DNA from: Telopea speciosissima
Lineage: Eukaryota; Streptophyta; Magnoliopsida; Proteales; Proteaceae
NCBI RefSeq assembly: GCF_018873765.1
Contig: NC_057921.1
Span: forward strand, 65,895,557 to 65,959,556
Length of the DNA: 64,000 nt
Direction of reading: 5' to 3'
Below are positions 33,644-45,721 of the stretch, in pieces. The first letter of the stretch is position 1, and each line of letters begins with the position of its first letter. The notes under the pieces were generated by a model. That model searched no databases. It saw only the letters and a program-made list of their open reading frames with translations, and had not been told where the DNA came from. The position numbers were made by a program, and so were the translations under genes.

Positions 33644-36600
33644 ATGGAATTAACTAACATGGATTCCTCACTCGTTCTCTCCTTTCTCCTTTTCATCTTC
33701 TTATTCCATTTCAGTTACAGGGTAACAGGTCAAAAGAGTTGCCAGACTTATACCTGCAGCGACAGTACCGGACCGGCGATTCGATTCCCTTTCAGAATAG
33801 AAGGGCTTCAGCAGGAGACTTGTGGATACCCAGGGTTCGACCTCAAGTGCAGTAAACAGAGTAATACGATTCTGGAGATTCCGTCTTCAGGAAGGTTTTG
33901 GTTACAAGAAATCGATTATACCAAACAGGAGATCGGCATCGTCGATCCAGATAACTGTCTTTGGAGAAAATTACGTTCTTTGAATCTCTCTGGTTCACCT
34001 TTCAAGGGATTTTACTACGAGAACTATTGGATGGTTAAGTGTTCGACGAAATTGACGATGGTTTCTGTTCCTCCGTCGAAGTTCATAGATTGTATGAGTA
34101 ATTCGAGTTATAACGTTTGGGCTACGGCTTCAGAGGTGGATGCGTTGATGATGTTACCGATGGGTTGCGAGCTGATTGCGACGATGTCGGTTCCGGTTCC
34201 TTGGTCGGGATACTATGAGAACGGTGATCAAACCTCGTTTAATGGCCAGAGAGAAAACCTTGTGCTTAAATGGGATGAGCCCTATTGCGCTGATTGTGAG
34301 GCGAAGGGAGGGAGATGCGGGCGGTTGCAGAGCAACTCCAGTCTTGAAGTTGGATGTTTCGATGTTTCTCGAACTCGACACGGTGAGTCACTCACTACTC
34401 ATTACTCACTTTCTATTTTTTTCTGAGTTAATCTTCTAATCTTTCATTAGTTTAAGGCTTTACTCTGCTAATCATTCAGCTTGTCTCTCTCAATCTCTCT
34501 TTTTCCCTTACAATAAGAGAAAGAGAACGCCACGTGCGCCCTGACAAGGGGTGTGCAATGACCGCCACACTCTCTTGGAACTACGAAAATGATCAGGGGT
34601 GTAGTGGTCATTTCACTCACCCTTGTGTCAAAACGTAGGGTGACATATCTGGTTTGATCGGGTGGCATTGTTTCTCCCTTAAAATAAGTTTTGTTTTGAT
34701 AGACTTAAAATAATTACTACTAAATGACTATAATTGGATGAGCTAATTATTGATGATGAAGTCTATGATTTTGAAAAAGGGTATCGGATTGAGCGTATCA
34801 GCCGATATTTGTCATGTTCGATATTGATATCTATCTTGTATCGGTAAAATATTTTTAATTGGAGATAAATCTATCTAAAAAATGATTTTTAATCAAAATT
34901 GAGGGCTAAACCATTCGGTTTGGCATCGATACCAATCTAGATACCCTTCGTCAAAACCATAAAGGAAAGAAACAACGTCTCTAAAACCCCAACAAGGTTC
35001 CTCATCCAAGGGTGTCAATCAGGACGACTCTAAGGAGCGAGTTAATCCCAAAACTATCTCATTTCTTAAACGATTCAAAATTTGGGATCTGATTCTGTTT
35101 AATAATGGATTGGTCCGGTTTCAGTATCTTAATGGTTACATTTAAAGAAGTCTAATATTCTAAAGTATACAAATAATTGAATATATATAATTTTAAGCAT
35201 ATGAATAATCAAACGTCAACCTTTATTTTTTCTTAATAATTATGATATAATGCTTATAAGTTATAACTATTAAATACTAACAATGTGGGAATGTTTTCTC
35301 GCGTCATCTCACATCTTGATCATATGGGTCTCGCAGAGACATTCTCTTTCCCCCTTGACCATATGAGCCATCCAGTTGATAAAACCTTCTCATGCTGTGA
35401 TTAATGTGGCATGGGAGATTTATATAAAAAAAATATTTTGTATAAATTAAGCCCCTCCCCTACACTGTCAGCAGGCATGGGTAACCCTCTCGCATCTAAC
35501 AATTAGCTAGGCTAACCTTCTTGGAATTAAAGCTAATTGGATCTTGGTTTGGTAAGCAACAGGCTTAACCGCTTCCTCTAAATTACATTAATAGTTTGAT
35601 TTAATTACAAGTTTAAAGTGCTGATTTGATTGGAATGGTTAAACTTGTCTGACATCGCTATTAAATCAAATTAGGCTAAAGTTAGCCATGTAATCCAAGA
35701 TTCTAGCTTGCTTAATTTGGATTTCTATTTAGATTTTTTTGGCCAACCACTGTCATCACCTTAAGATTCTTTAAGAAAATAAAGGTCGCTAGCAGTTGCA
35801 TATAACTTACCAAAAATATATAAAACAGATGTTCGTAACAGTGTTTTATTCTTTATTTTTAAGGTTTTGAGATATAAAGGGGTGGCACCTGTTGTACCAA
35901 CTCACCTAAGTTGTTTTTTTCTAGGGTAAGGGATCTCTATGCCGCCAGGGTACCTTACGTTCTCTCACAGAGATTTTTATATTCATTTGATTAGAACCGA
36001 GTTGTTTTCATCTAATTGTATTTGACCGAGTGAAGAGATTCCATCTCTCTACTCTTCATCATGAGCAGAGTTTTAGTTCACGGTATACTGATCTGTATCG
36101 GACCAATACTAGATCAAAAAGTCATTTTTTTTTCACCAAAAATCTAAGGTTCATGTTAAATCACCGATACCGTATCGATCAAGTGTAGATATCGGGCAGC
36201 ACGGCGGATACCAATATGGACTAGGCAATTCCTAAAGCCCTGATCATGATTGAAGAGAATCCATTGTCTTTACATTTGGGGAAAGCAAATTGAAGCTAGA
36301 AATGTTTAAGGCTGTGTTTGGTATGCATTCTTGCAATGAATTCTAGGTCAATTTTGCATTCTTGGATGATAAAAACAACTATTTATTTTTATCAGTCGAA
36401 ATGCGAAATCGACTTAGAATGCATTCGAAGAATGCATACCCAACACTGCTGTAATGAAACATTCAAGATGAAAGAGTTCCATTCCAAGCTGCAATACTCA
36501 AACTCATTCTTGGAAGAAAGAGATGAAAAGCTGAAATTTTCTTTTGTTGTACTTTTGGGGGAAAACAGGATTACCAAGGAGTGTGAGCTATGCAGTGACC

Positions 36601-37005
36601 ATAGGAGTTGGCATACCAGTACTCTTATGTGGGATTGGGCTTGCATGCTATGTTGGTGACAGGGTCAAGAGATACAGGAGACGCAATACTCATGTAGCAG
36701 AGGCTGGATCCTCCTCCATCATCAATTCCCAGCCCATCGTCATCGTCGTCGGCCTCGACAACACAACCATTGAATCTTATCCCAAAGTGGTACTCGGTGA
36801 GAGCTGCCGGCTACCCAAACCTAATGACAATACATGCTCCATCTGCTTGGCAGAGTACCAGCCCAAGGAGACACTCAGAACTATACCACAATGCCAACAC
36901 TGTTTCCATGCTGACTGTATTGATGAATGGCTTAGAACCAACGCGACCTGTCCCCTGTGCCGGACTTCTCCAGCGCCACTGTCGTCTGCCCATTCACCTC
37001 CATAA
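33644..37005 (+). CDS. ATL20/21/22-type RING-H2 E3 ubiquitin ligase, 391 aa, two exons
   Basis: Exons 33644-34382 and 36569-37005, joined by a phase-1 GT-AG intron of 2186 bp. In order: signal peptide ([20 protein letters not shown]), a Cys-rich extracellular region of the GUB_WAK type ([18 protein letters not shown] motif, about residues 30-100), the linker HGLPRSV across the splice, one membrane helix (about 253-275), a basic stop-transfer KRYRRR, the GLD motif ([13 protein letters not shown]) and a RING-H2 finger at about 336-377: C-x2-C-x15-C-x-H-x2-H-x2-C-x10-C-x2-C, with DEW before the last Cys pair. Family members are membrane E3 ligases that ubiquitylate targets via E2 contact. An ATG five codons on (33659) starts exactly at the signal peptide, has a better context and may be the true start. 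It looks intact. Confidence 0.9.
34518..34679. mobile_element. Fold-back MITE in the ATL-gene intron, 9-bp target duplication
   Basis: Flanked by TACAATAAG (34509-34517) and TAAAATAAG (34680-34688), 8 of 9 identical. Left arm AGAAAGAGAACGCCACGTGC, right end GGGTGGCATTGTTTCTCCCT. Inner cores: GCAATGACCGCC and TGGTCATTTCACTCACCC. Non-coding. Confidence 0.75.
34765..34965. mobile_element. TATCGG-type MITE remnant in the ATL-gene intron
   Basis: GAGCGTATCAGCCGATATTTG on one side and GGCATCGATACCAATC on the other, with TTGATATCTATCTTGTATCG inside. Ends approximate. Confidence 0.4.
36070..36240. mobile_element. TATCGG-type MITE in the ATL-gene intron
   Basis: TTTTAGTTCACGGTATACTG on the left. CACCGATACCGTATCGATC and ATTCCTAAAGCCC on the right give loose inverted ends. 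Related to the element at 57398. Confidence 0.4.
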
Positions 37006-37920
37006 TCTATCTTCTTCACTACCTTTCTTTAGATCATAATCTGTAATTCTTTTCTGCCATTTTCTATTTTTATCAATTTTGTGAAACAGTGCTTCACAGT
37101 GTTTGTATATAATTTTGAGAGCAATATACAAGTCTCAGGTCAGTTGGTTATATTAGAAAATTGCTTAGGATTTTTTCTCAGATTAACATCAATATTAGTG
37201 TTTGGATTTGATTATGGAAGTTACTTATTCACTATTGTTATGGAAGTTTTCTCTTAGTTGATGGAAAGGATCCAATTGTTGCCACGTTGCAAATCTTTGC
37301 GGATATCTCATCTCTATGTTCATGGATGACCTAATGATCTTTGTAAAGATAATTCGTAAATTCCTTTTAGTTGGAAGCATGGTTTTACGCACGGTATTGG
37401 ATCGGATATCAGTCACCTGTTAAAATTGATACAATACCAATACGGTATCAAAACCGTTACATATCATCCGTATCAGGCAATATAATACCAATACCTCAAA
37501 CCATGGCTGGGAGCCATAGATTAATTTACTATTTATTTGGGTTGCATATTAGAGTTTCCTATATGATCCATTTGTCTATCTCATCTAGATTTTATTCATA
37601 AGTTCAATTTAAAGAAAACCCTTGCCTACTTGTCAACTCATCTGGGCACCGACGTGGCGGGTCGCTTACAGTTACAGGGGACGCCCTAGCTAACCCTGCT
37701 CAATATAAAAATGCCAAATATACCATACGAATTTTACAAATTAATTTGACAGAATGCAAACTAATTATCATTTGATTGCTACAATTCTTTCAAACAGGTA
37801 CATATCCAAAAGCCAACGTAACTTTTAGGATTGTTCAGACACCCAAGGTTGATACATGTTATGCAGACTTCATTGATTTCAGAAGGTAAAAATTTCTTAC
37901 ATAATAGAACAAGTTAAGAT
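37006..37920. other. 3' UTR of the ATL gene and intergenic DNA
   Basis: The first 100-200 bp are likely 3' UTR. A TATCGG-type remnant spans about 37378-37505 (ACGGTATTGGATCGGATATC and GGTATCAAAACCG). No gene in the remainder. Confidence 0.45.
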
Positions 37921-37924
37921 TAAA

Positions 37925-37992
37925 CATACAGAATAAGCTCATTTCTTGGCAAGAATTAAGCATACAGAATAAGCTCATTTTTTGGCAAGAAG
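37925..37992. repeat. 36/32-bp tandem duplication across the SDE2 stop codon
   Basis: CATACAGAATAAGCTCATTT followed by a GGCAAGAA run occurs at 37925 and again at 37961. The second unit contains the SDE2 stop (37975-37977). The first is a copy lying just downstream in the 3' UTR. Confidence 0.85.
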
Positions 37993-40900
37993 TTTCTTGG
38001 GAAGCATCTCTACAGGTGTTGTTTTGAGCAGGAAAAGCCTAGCAGCACGCTCCTGCAAAGTACCCCCACATTTCAATCCATGTTTTTGCAACTCCATCTT
38101 TAACCTCTCCATGCCAAGAACCTAATGAGAATAGCATTTATATTAGTAGAGACGAAGGAACAATAATAACAGACAGCAACAACAACGGGAAAACTATATT
38201 ACAGCAATTACACAAATAACTAGTGCAGCAATTGCCTAAATGAACTAATAAACAGTCATCTTCAATCGTTTCACTATGTATGAACTAGTGTATAGCTCAC
38301 TGTCCATTTGCCATGGCTTCTTGGTGAAACCCACTGTTTGTAAATATGTCATATCCACCACATAATTAGAAAATATGTTCCTTAAATTATGTGCAGGAAG
38401 GAAATTTCCATTTCTTCCCATATGTAGCACTGTAACATCACCCTCATATATGCCCCCTACCAACAAGTATGATATATATAATTATCATCATTGCAGTAAC
38501 AGAATCTGTGATTATTCTTGTTTTTGTCTGTAACTGTTATTTTAGGATAGTGAGGTGTCAACTGTTTGTGACACTCCTCATTAACAAATTATCATAACCA
38601 TCCATTCTCAGATATTTCTTTTAATCTTGACTGCTATTTTGCAATCTTGAAAACGTTCTCCTCATCATCCGGCGCTTTCATTGGAAAGACCTCAACAGTA
38701 CTGTACATCTCCTCAAGGGTATTGTACCTCTCTCTCTCTAAAGTTCCCAATCATGGAATTTGAAAGCTCTTATCTGAATCTCTAGGTTAGAGATGATGAA
38801 GTTCCACAGCTAAACGCAGTGGCTCTGGTGACCAGGAAACTGCACGAGTGTTGAAGCTATATCCGCTTTGGTCGTCCTTGCTGAGCACATCTGATGCAGT
38901 TGCATTAGACATTAAACCCGTATGGAAGCCTTTATGCAAGCTTGGGAGGCCCATGAGGTGCTAGTGCCGATCCAACGGGCTGAAATTGACCTTTAGGTAA
39001 ATACATTATAGGTTGGGCCTTTAATTTTTGGGGTTTCATACATGGGATTAGTAGTTAAGGATGCTAGATTAGGATACCTAATAGTGTGGTAAAGTTCAAT
39101 TTTGAATTTATTTAGGACAAATAAGGAATGATCATATTAGAGCTGATTTGGGAGTAGCTACGATACATGATAAGCTACGAGAAAGTCATTTGAGGTGTTA
39201 TGGTCATGTTGATGCAGATTCATCATCGATATGGGCTTATTTCATTAGAAATAAGTCTAGGGTTGGGATATATATATGTTGGGCCTTTGATCCCAAGGGT
39301 TTTTTATGTAATAGGCCACTTTTATGGGCCTCAAGTTGGGGTACATGAGTAGCATACGGGATTAGCCCTATACTTAGTTTATTTTCATGTTTTTAATATT
39401 TTAAATTGAACCGGTCCAAAGCTAGTTTGAACCAGTGGTTCAATTTAAGTGATTTTATTAGTTTTTCTTTTAATTGTTTAGTTGGGGTGGATTAGGACTC
39501 TATTTTGAGTCTATTTCAGTTTCCTAGTCAGTTTAAGTTAGCTAATGGGTTAAGGATTGGGTTAGGCCTTTCTTTTTTAGTATCTAAGTTTATTTTTGAG
39601 TCTTCTATATAAGTTTGTAAGGGAGGCCAGCATGGAACACGAATTTGATTAATAAAAACTCAGCTTTATACTTGCTGCCTTTGTTGCTACCTTTGCTCCA
39701 TCGTGAGTGTGCCTTGTGAGTAATATCTAGGTGAAGGGATTGGTGGGATCTCCAATCGACTCCTTACATCATGAAGATCGGGAAGTCTGCTACTTATCTC
39801 CTTGCATCTTGTAGATCGGGAGACCCCATTGTATTTTCAAAGCTGCTGCCATTAAAGATCTCTTCAAATCCAGTAAGTTTGAATCTCAACTTTGTTTAAA
39901 CCGTCTTCTTCTCACTCCTATCCTAACTAGGATTCCTCCATAACTTCAAATCTGTCCATTAGTTTCAAACCAAACTTTCAGCATACATCCCTTACATCAT
40001 TATTGACACTCGATCCAAGTTTCATCAAACCCCCACCACCCTAAACCCTAGAATCCCCTACTCCCACCTCCATTAGGAATTGTCTCCAATAACCTTATCT
40101 TGCTGTCCAACTCATCTACCTACTTCCATTCACTCAAACATCATAAAAACTACACCATTAGACTTCCCTACACCTGCCTATCATTACCATATAAGAAAAC
40201 CCTAACCTAAACCTAACTTAACCCTAATTTTGACCTAAAATTCAATTCTGACCCAAATTGCAGAGTTTCAAAACTCATCCAAACCCTAACCTTTTTATAC
40301 CATAATAGCCCTCTAGACCTGCCCATTAATACCCTATAAACCTCTTTCCCAATATCTAACCCTGATCCTAGTTTTGCCCTAAATTACTAGACCCTAACCC
40401 AATCGGCCAGCCTTTGTGTGTGACCCCATTACCCTGGTTCCTAGTGGGATTACTCCTATCTAAGACTACGTTACATGTTCAACGGAGAAACCAGAAAGTC
40501 CCTCTTAAATTTTCCATTTTAATTCAACAATAGTTTTAATCCTTCCCACCAGAATTCCTAGAAACATATGCCTGTTGTCCCCATAATACTCATAATTCAA
40601 CAATCCTAACCCTTCTTACCAGCAACAGATCACAACCTACAGTCATTTTCCCTCCTCTCTCCACCCACCAACCCCTTAGTAGCTTCAGTTGTGCTATCAA
40701 CCCTGCATTATGATGTAAACGTACAGGGAGGACAAAGCCAACATCTTTTTAATTGTTGGGTTTAAATTCAGATTGATAACATTCAGTTGTCATTTAGAAA
40801 AGAAGTTTTCATCTGTACATATTTCAAGAAATACAACCCTGTAATAGAATTATGACTTGGCATGAAGTATTAATAAAGTACCAAAGAGTAACATCCTGAT

Positions 40901-42311
40901 AACATAAGCCAACCCAACAGAAACAAAACACATATGTATCAAGGGTAAAAGTACCTCCATCTCTGCTGCCGAGTTGAATTCCTTGAAATTCAATGGCTTC
41001 TCCATATCTGAAATGCTTGCATCATCAACCACCATTTCATGATTTTCTGATTTTAGCTCAACAGAATCACATAGTTCGGCAGCAAGTGCTCCGCCTTCAG
41101 AACCTTTCCCCTCTCCCATACCGGTTATGCTTGTAGCCTGACCAACTTCTTCACGATTGTCAGTATCCGGTTCAAGAGAATCAGTCCCTTCAGCATGAAC
41201 ACCTTCACTTCCAGAAACTGCCACCTCCAAATCAGATATATCAGGGCGTGGAACAATTGTCTCCTTGGAAATCCCAAATTCGAGCTCAACAAAAACCTCT
41301 TCTTCAGGATGAATTGCTTCACTTCCGGGAGCTTCACCTAGTTCAAAACCCTTTCTATCGGCGGCAACGTCATTTTCTTCCTCCAAGTTGCTTTCTGTAT
41401 AATCCCCACCAGAGGACTCCCCTTCTGGTTGTCCATCAGAAACCGAATCCGAACTTGAATTCCCATCCCCTTCCTTACTGCGTCCTGAGGAATTTCCATC
41501 ATTCAAAATAACGGATTTTTCATCATCGTCATCTTCACTTTCAGCCTCATTCTCCTCATCGCTATCGCTCTCATCAAACGTTCGCTTACCCATCCTACAA
41601 GAATTAACCATCAAAACCAGAACAAAATGAACTCCCAGGGACCCAAAAAACAGGGGAGAGGGAAGGAGGTGTTAACCTAAAATCTTACCATATCTTTACC
41701 CGCTTCGACTCGGGCCCGTTATCAGTGGTGATCTTACGCTTCGAGCTCTCGTGAAAACTGAAGGCCTGCCTCACTGCTGCTTCAACCTCTTCCCTGCACT
41801 TGGCCGAATCTTCCCTGTACTTCTCGATATACTTCTCGGATTCACCCGACCCCGACTTCTTAGCCGCTTTGGCCTGCTTCTTAAGGAAGTCCTCAGCAAT
41901 CTTCTCCAATTTCCGTTCCTCAGCCTCGGCTTTCCACTCTTCCAATTTCTTCTCCGCATTAACGTGCCGAAGCCTTCGACCGCTCATATCCCTGCACGCA
42001 TCAAAGTTATTGGTCTTCTTTTGACCGGCTTTTGTGGCAGCGCCTCGGAGGAGAGACCCAAACCCTCCTTTCCCCCCAATAAGACGCAGCAAGAGATGAA
42101 CAGAGGGGAAAAAACCATCTTCAGAAGCTACAATTAGGGTTTCTTCCCTTATATTTCGACAACCGGTGCACAATCGTTGATGCTGCGGAGGGATACTGGT
42201 TAGGTCGTAGAGATGAGCCTTTAGGGTTTCGCCTGAGATTGTGGGGAGTGGAAATTTTAGGTCTACAGATTTTCCATCCAAGAGACTGACAAATAGCTGG
42301 AAGACCGCCAT
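37975..42311 (-). CDS. SDE2: SDE2-like protein (ubiquitin-fold, SAP domain), 469 aa, three exons
   Basis: Exons (minus strand): 42311-41689, 41594-40955, 38121-37975. Junctions are GT-AG and the frame stays open. Residues 1-80 are a ubiquitin-like fold ending in the diagnostic LIGGKGGFGSLLRG (GG at 79-80). In the family a deubiquitylase cuts after this GG and frees a protein starting KGG, which acts in pre-mRNA splicing (fission yeast) or the replication stress response (human). A Lys/Glu coiled region (about 110-190) follows, then an acidic Ser-rich stretch (210-420), and a C-terminal SAP-type DNA/RNA-binding segment (VLGMERLKMELQKHGLKCGG) ending LPKKLLAKK. Intron 2 is 2.8 kb and holds LINE and LTR fossils. 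The gene is divergent from the ATG6 pseudogene. Confidence 0.93.
39121..39215 (+). mobile_element. LINE (RTE-like) ORF fragment in SDE2 intron 2
   Basis: Encodes RNDHIRADLGVATIHDKLRE then SHLRCYGHVD, the plant RTE C-terminal text (consensus IRxxLGVAPIxDKLRESRLRWYGHV). A truncated, dead fragment, antisense to SDE2. Confidence 0.75.
39224..40690 (+). mobile_element. Probable LTR-retrotransposon fossil (LTR plus leader), antisense in SDE2 intron 2
   Basis: Promoter-like TCTATATAAGTTTG near 39604, an AATAAAAA signal about 50 bp later, then long C/A-rich leader-like text with CCCTAACC and TGGTTCCTAGTGGGATTACT. This arrangement resembles an LTR and the untranslated leader of Ty3-type elements. No gag or pol and no second LTR are seen. 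Broken; family assignment is a guess. Confidence 0.4.
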
Positions 42312-42426
42312 CGAGCGCTCAAGGAAAGTCGATCGGGGACTAGGAATGGGTGGTGACCTTGTGGGTGAACTGTGAAGGTGAAATACCGTTTGACCTTGTT
42401 ATTGATACGAAGAGAAAACTACCCGG

Positions 42427-42438
42427 TATATATATATA
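42427..42438 (-). promoter_or_regulatory. TATA box of SDE2
   Basis: TATATATATATA on the minus strand, about 116 bp before the ATG at 42311. Confidence 0.5.
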
Positions 42439-42663
42439 GAAGTAGGAACTGGCCGTTCCTGAGGACCAACTGGTCAGACCGGTCTCAACTCTCGAGTGTG
42501 AAGATTTAACATGTGTCAGTTTATAAACGATCTGATTTGCTACTGGATGGGTTCCAGTAAGATCAGACGTTCGTAAGATGTTTGTTTGGGTGCAACTTGA
42601 ACCGTATTTCCCCGATCCAACCTGGTTCAACCCAATGTCTGTTGGAGTTTAACTGGGTTTTCC

Positions 42664-42670
42664 TATAAAT
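42664..42670 (+). promoter_or_regulatory. TATA box of the ATG6 copy
   Basis: TATAAAT, 152 bp before the ATG at 42822. With the SDE2 TATA it defines a head-to-head promoter region of about 510 bp between the two start codons. Confidence 0.5.
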
Positions 42671-44207
42671 GGGCTGGTTTTCTTATGGTTGGAGCATAAT
42701 TGTGGGTTCGGTTTTGAAACAGGCTAACAGCCTCACCTTACCTGCAAACTCTCTCTCTCTCTTGCAAGTCACAAGCAATCGCGCTTGCGGAGACCGGAAA
42801 GGCTTGAAAGTGGAGAAGGAGATGAAGGATGATCTATCTGATAAGGACAGGAGCTTCCATGTCGATCAGTATCTCCCGAGATGGATCTGTCAGAACTGTC
42901 GTCACACTCTCTGCGTCGTAGGCGTCGATTGATATGATGACAAGTTCTTCAATGACTCTTCTCGTTCTGGCTGGGCTTTCTTCTGTCGTGTTGCTTTGCT
43001 TTACTTCCTAGTTGATTACAATCATCCTGTGCTTCTCACAAATGCTGAATTAATTGTTGCCTTTTTTGAATATTTGAGTTCAAATTTGTTTCAGACATTT
43101 CTTGTTGAGCATACCCACTTTCGCTTATGGAAATGATACATAAAAATGAAATTTCACTAATGTGTAAATATTGTTTCATTTGGAGACCTCTTCGATAAGC
43201 AGATGGGATTTTTAAAACGGTTAACTTGATTATAGTTTAGGCTCCCTGAGTACCTGCGATTTTTGAATTCTTTTATGGGTAATTTGAATCGAATTGTCTG
43301 GCTGTGATTTTTTTTTTTTAATTCAACTGGTTTACACAACGCCTTTTCTCCTGGAATTTTTACAGGAACTGTCTGAGCTGGCTTCTTATCAAGTGTTTCT
43401 GGTTCTTCTTAACTTAATGGAGATAAGGAAGGACATATTGTGATGTATGTTTAAACTATCTATACAAGATAATCAATTATAAGCAATCATTTAAAATTTA
43501 CTCTTCTTATTCAGCACATCAGAAAACATATAAGCAGCTTTCTATCATTCTCGGGTCTGGACCTGATTGATGAATCCTTTCCCCATAGCCTCTTTTGATC
43601 CCTTTTTGAATTCATACCTTGCAATGCAGCCATTGATGAACTATTAAAAGGAATCTATCAATCTGCAACTTTAATACGTGCCTGGGGACATTATGGCATT
43701 GGATGTCTCTTTTCCTCTCTTAGTTCACTACATTTGGGACAAACATTTGCAGGGATGCAGGGATTCTCAGTCCATGGGATGCCAGGGATGGGGAGTGTGT
43801 TCGGTTTGACTCCGATGAATGTGCTTCCAAAGCAAAGAACTCAGGCACAAGGGGTACCTCCTCGGCCCTGCAGTAGCTCCAACCAGCCTGATACAAGCCA
43901 GAATGGGAGGACAATGGAAGAATCATTTGTGGTGTTACCTCCTGCTGCTGCTTCCATTTACAAGTGTGGATCCACATCCGATGGAATAATACCACCCCAT
44001 TATGGAATATCCAGTAGCCCCTTGCAGCCAAACAATCCTGGTTTTCACTCAAGCATAACTGTCCTGAAGCACGCATTTGAAATTGCCTCCACCCAGACAC
44101 AGGTATATTTAACCAATTTGCACACACTCCCATTGGCATGCTTTGTTGATCTTTCAATCTTGGAAGTTAGATTTTTCTTTATGGTAATTGCAAGCAAACT
44201 TAAATTT

Positions 44208-44211
<4 letters not shown>

Positions 44212-44252
<41 letters not shown>
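44212..44252. repeat. (CT)n microsatellite in ATG6-copy intron 2
   Basis: About 20 CT units shortly before the exon 3 acceptor. Confidence 0.9.
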
Positions 44253-44255
<3 letters not shown>

Positions 44256-44637
44256 ATTGTGTGTGCATAGGTTGAACAACCTTTATGCCTGGATTGTATG
44301 CAAGTGCTATCTGATAAACTTGACAAAGAGGTGGAAGATGTGAACAGGGATATCAAAGTGTATGAAGCATGTCTTCAACACCTTGAGGAGGCATGTGATG
44401 TTCTTAGTGAGGCTGATTTTCTCTGAGAGAGGTTGAAGGTTCTTATTTGACTTCCCATGCTTGGATTTAAATTCGTTTGGAATGAAATCATTGTTTTGTT
44501 CATTCATTTGGAAGATTGATAAATCCCTTATGGTGTCAAATATCATTGTTTGGATCGTATATGGTACCAACATCACTTCATAACCTTTTGGGTGAAACAA
44601 GTTGATTGGTATAGAAAGATATGCATGCCCAGGCAAT

Positions 44638-44654
44638 GGGGGGGGGGGGGGGGG
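44638..44654. repeat. G17 homopolymer
   Basis: Seventeen consecutive G in ATG6-copy intron 3; length may be unreliable in an assembly. Confidence 0.85.
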
Positions 44655-45721
44655 TTTCAGTATAAATGGTTATGGGTTCCAGTCCAACTTCAGAAAATAA
44701 CCTTTTGTGAGGAACATTGTATTGGATGACACTCTTCTGAAATGTGACTAACCCTATAAGATTGGGTCGGATTAAAAGTGGCAATTGATGATGGGCTCTC
44801 ACAGGTTGTCTTTCACTTTGATTGTCAAGTTATTGTGATCCTTCTATCCCTCCCCCAATTAAAGTCTCCACCATTATGATGGATATTAGACTTCTATTAC
44901 CATGCTTCGAGTCTATCTCTTTCTCTTTTCTAGGTACAGATGACAATACTTGTGCCCATGCTATTTCTAAGTGGGCTTTGTGCTACCCTTATCTGGGTTT
45001 TTGGAAGTCTTCCTTTCCGGTGGTCCTACTTGGAATTGTACTTTCCCTTTTGCCTTCTGGGCAGGCGGGGTTTTTCATGCCCAAAAAAAAATAAAAATTG
45101 GGAGACATCTGTCTGCCAAACAGGGAATTTCCATGAGACTAAGACGAAAAACGAGTAAAATTCTACTATATACACCATGAAGCTAAATTTGAATCTCAAT
45201 ATTTATTAAGTTTGAGTTGCAAAACTATTTTCTCTAATATTCATGTTTATAACATGTTTACCAAGTAGTATGAACTGAAAAAGACGTTGGTGCAATTTCT
45301 ACATTTGAATATCGAATATATTGTTTAGTTAACTCTCATTACTGTTTAAGGTTGAAGAAGAAGAGCGAAGACTTGAAGTAGCAATTGAACAAACTGAGAA
45401 ATAGTGTACAGAGGTAAATTCTGAGCTGAAAGAACTACAATTGAAATCCAAGCGCTTTACAGAATTGGAGGAACGGTAAGTTTGAAGCCTTCTAGTCATT
45501 GATAGTACTTTGAATATAAGAAATGGTTCAGTTAACTAATTGCACAAATTTGCGTTTTTGGATTCTCTTGATTTGGCAAAATGCTATGTATGATTTTATT
45601 TCCTCACACAAAATTCTTGATTCTTCAGTGGTCCAATTTGTTGCTTTGGATGTGTCTCAGATATTGGCATGAGTTCAACAATTTTCAGTTTCAGTTAACT
45701 TCACATCAGGTATGTTGAAAG

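Noticed and set aside
40190-40420. Runs of CCCTAACC/AACCCTAA resembling interstitial telomere repeats
   Set aside because: The repeats are irregular and mixed with other C/A-rich text. Plant telomere repeat (TTTAGGG/CCCTAAA) arrays would be regular. Better explained as retrotransposon leader sequence.
41751-42137. 128-aa plus-strand frame
   Set aside because: Antisense shadow of SDE2 exon 1.
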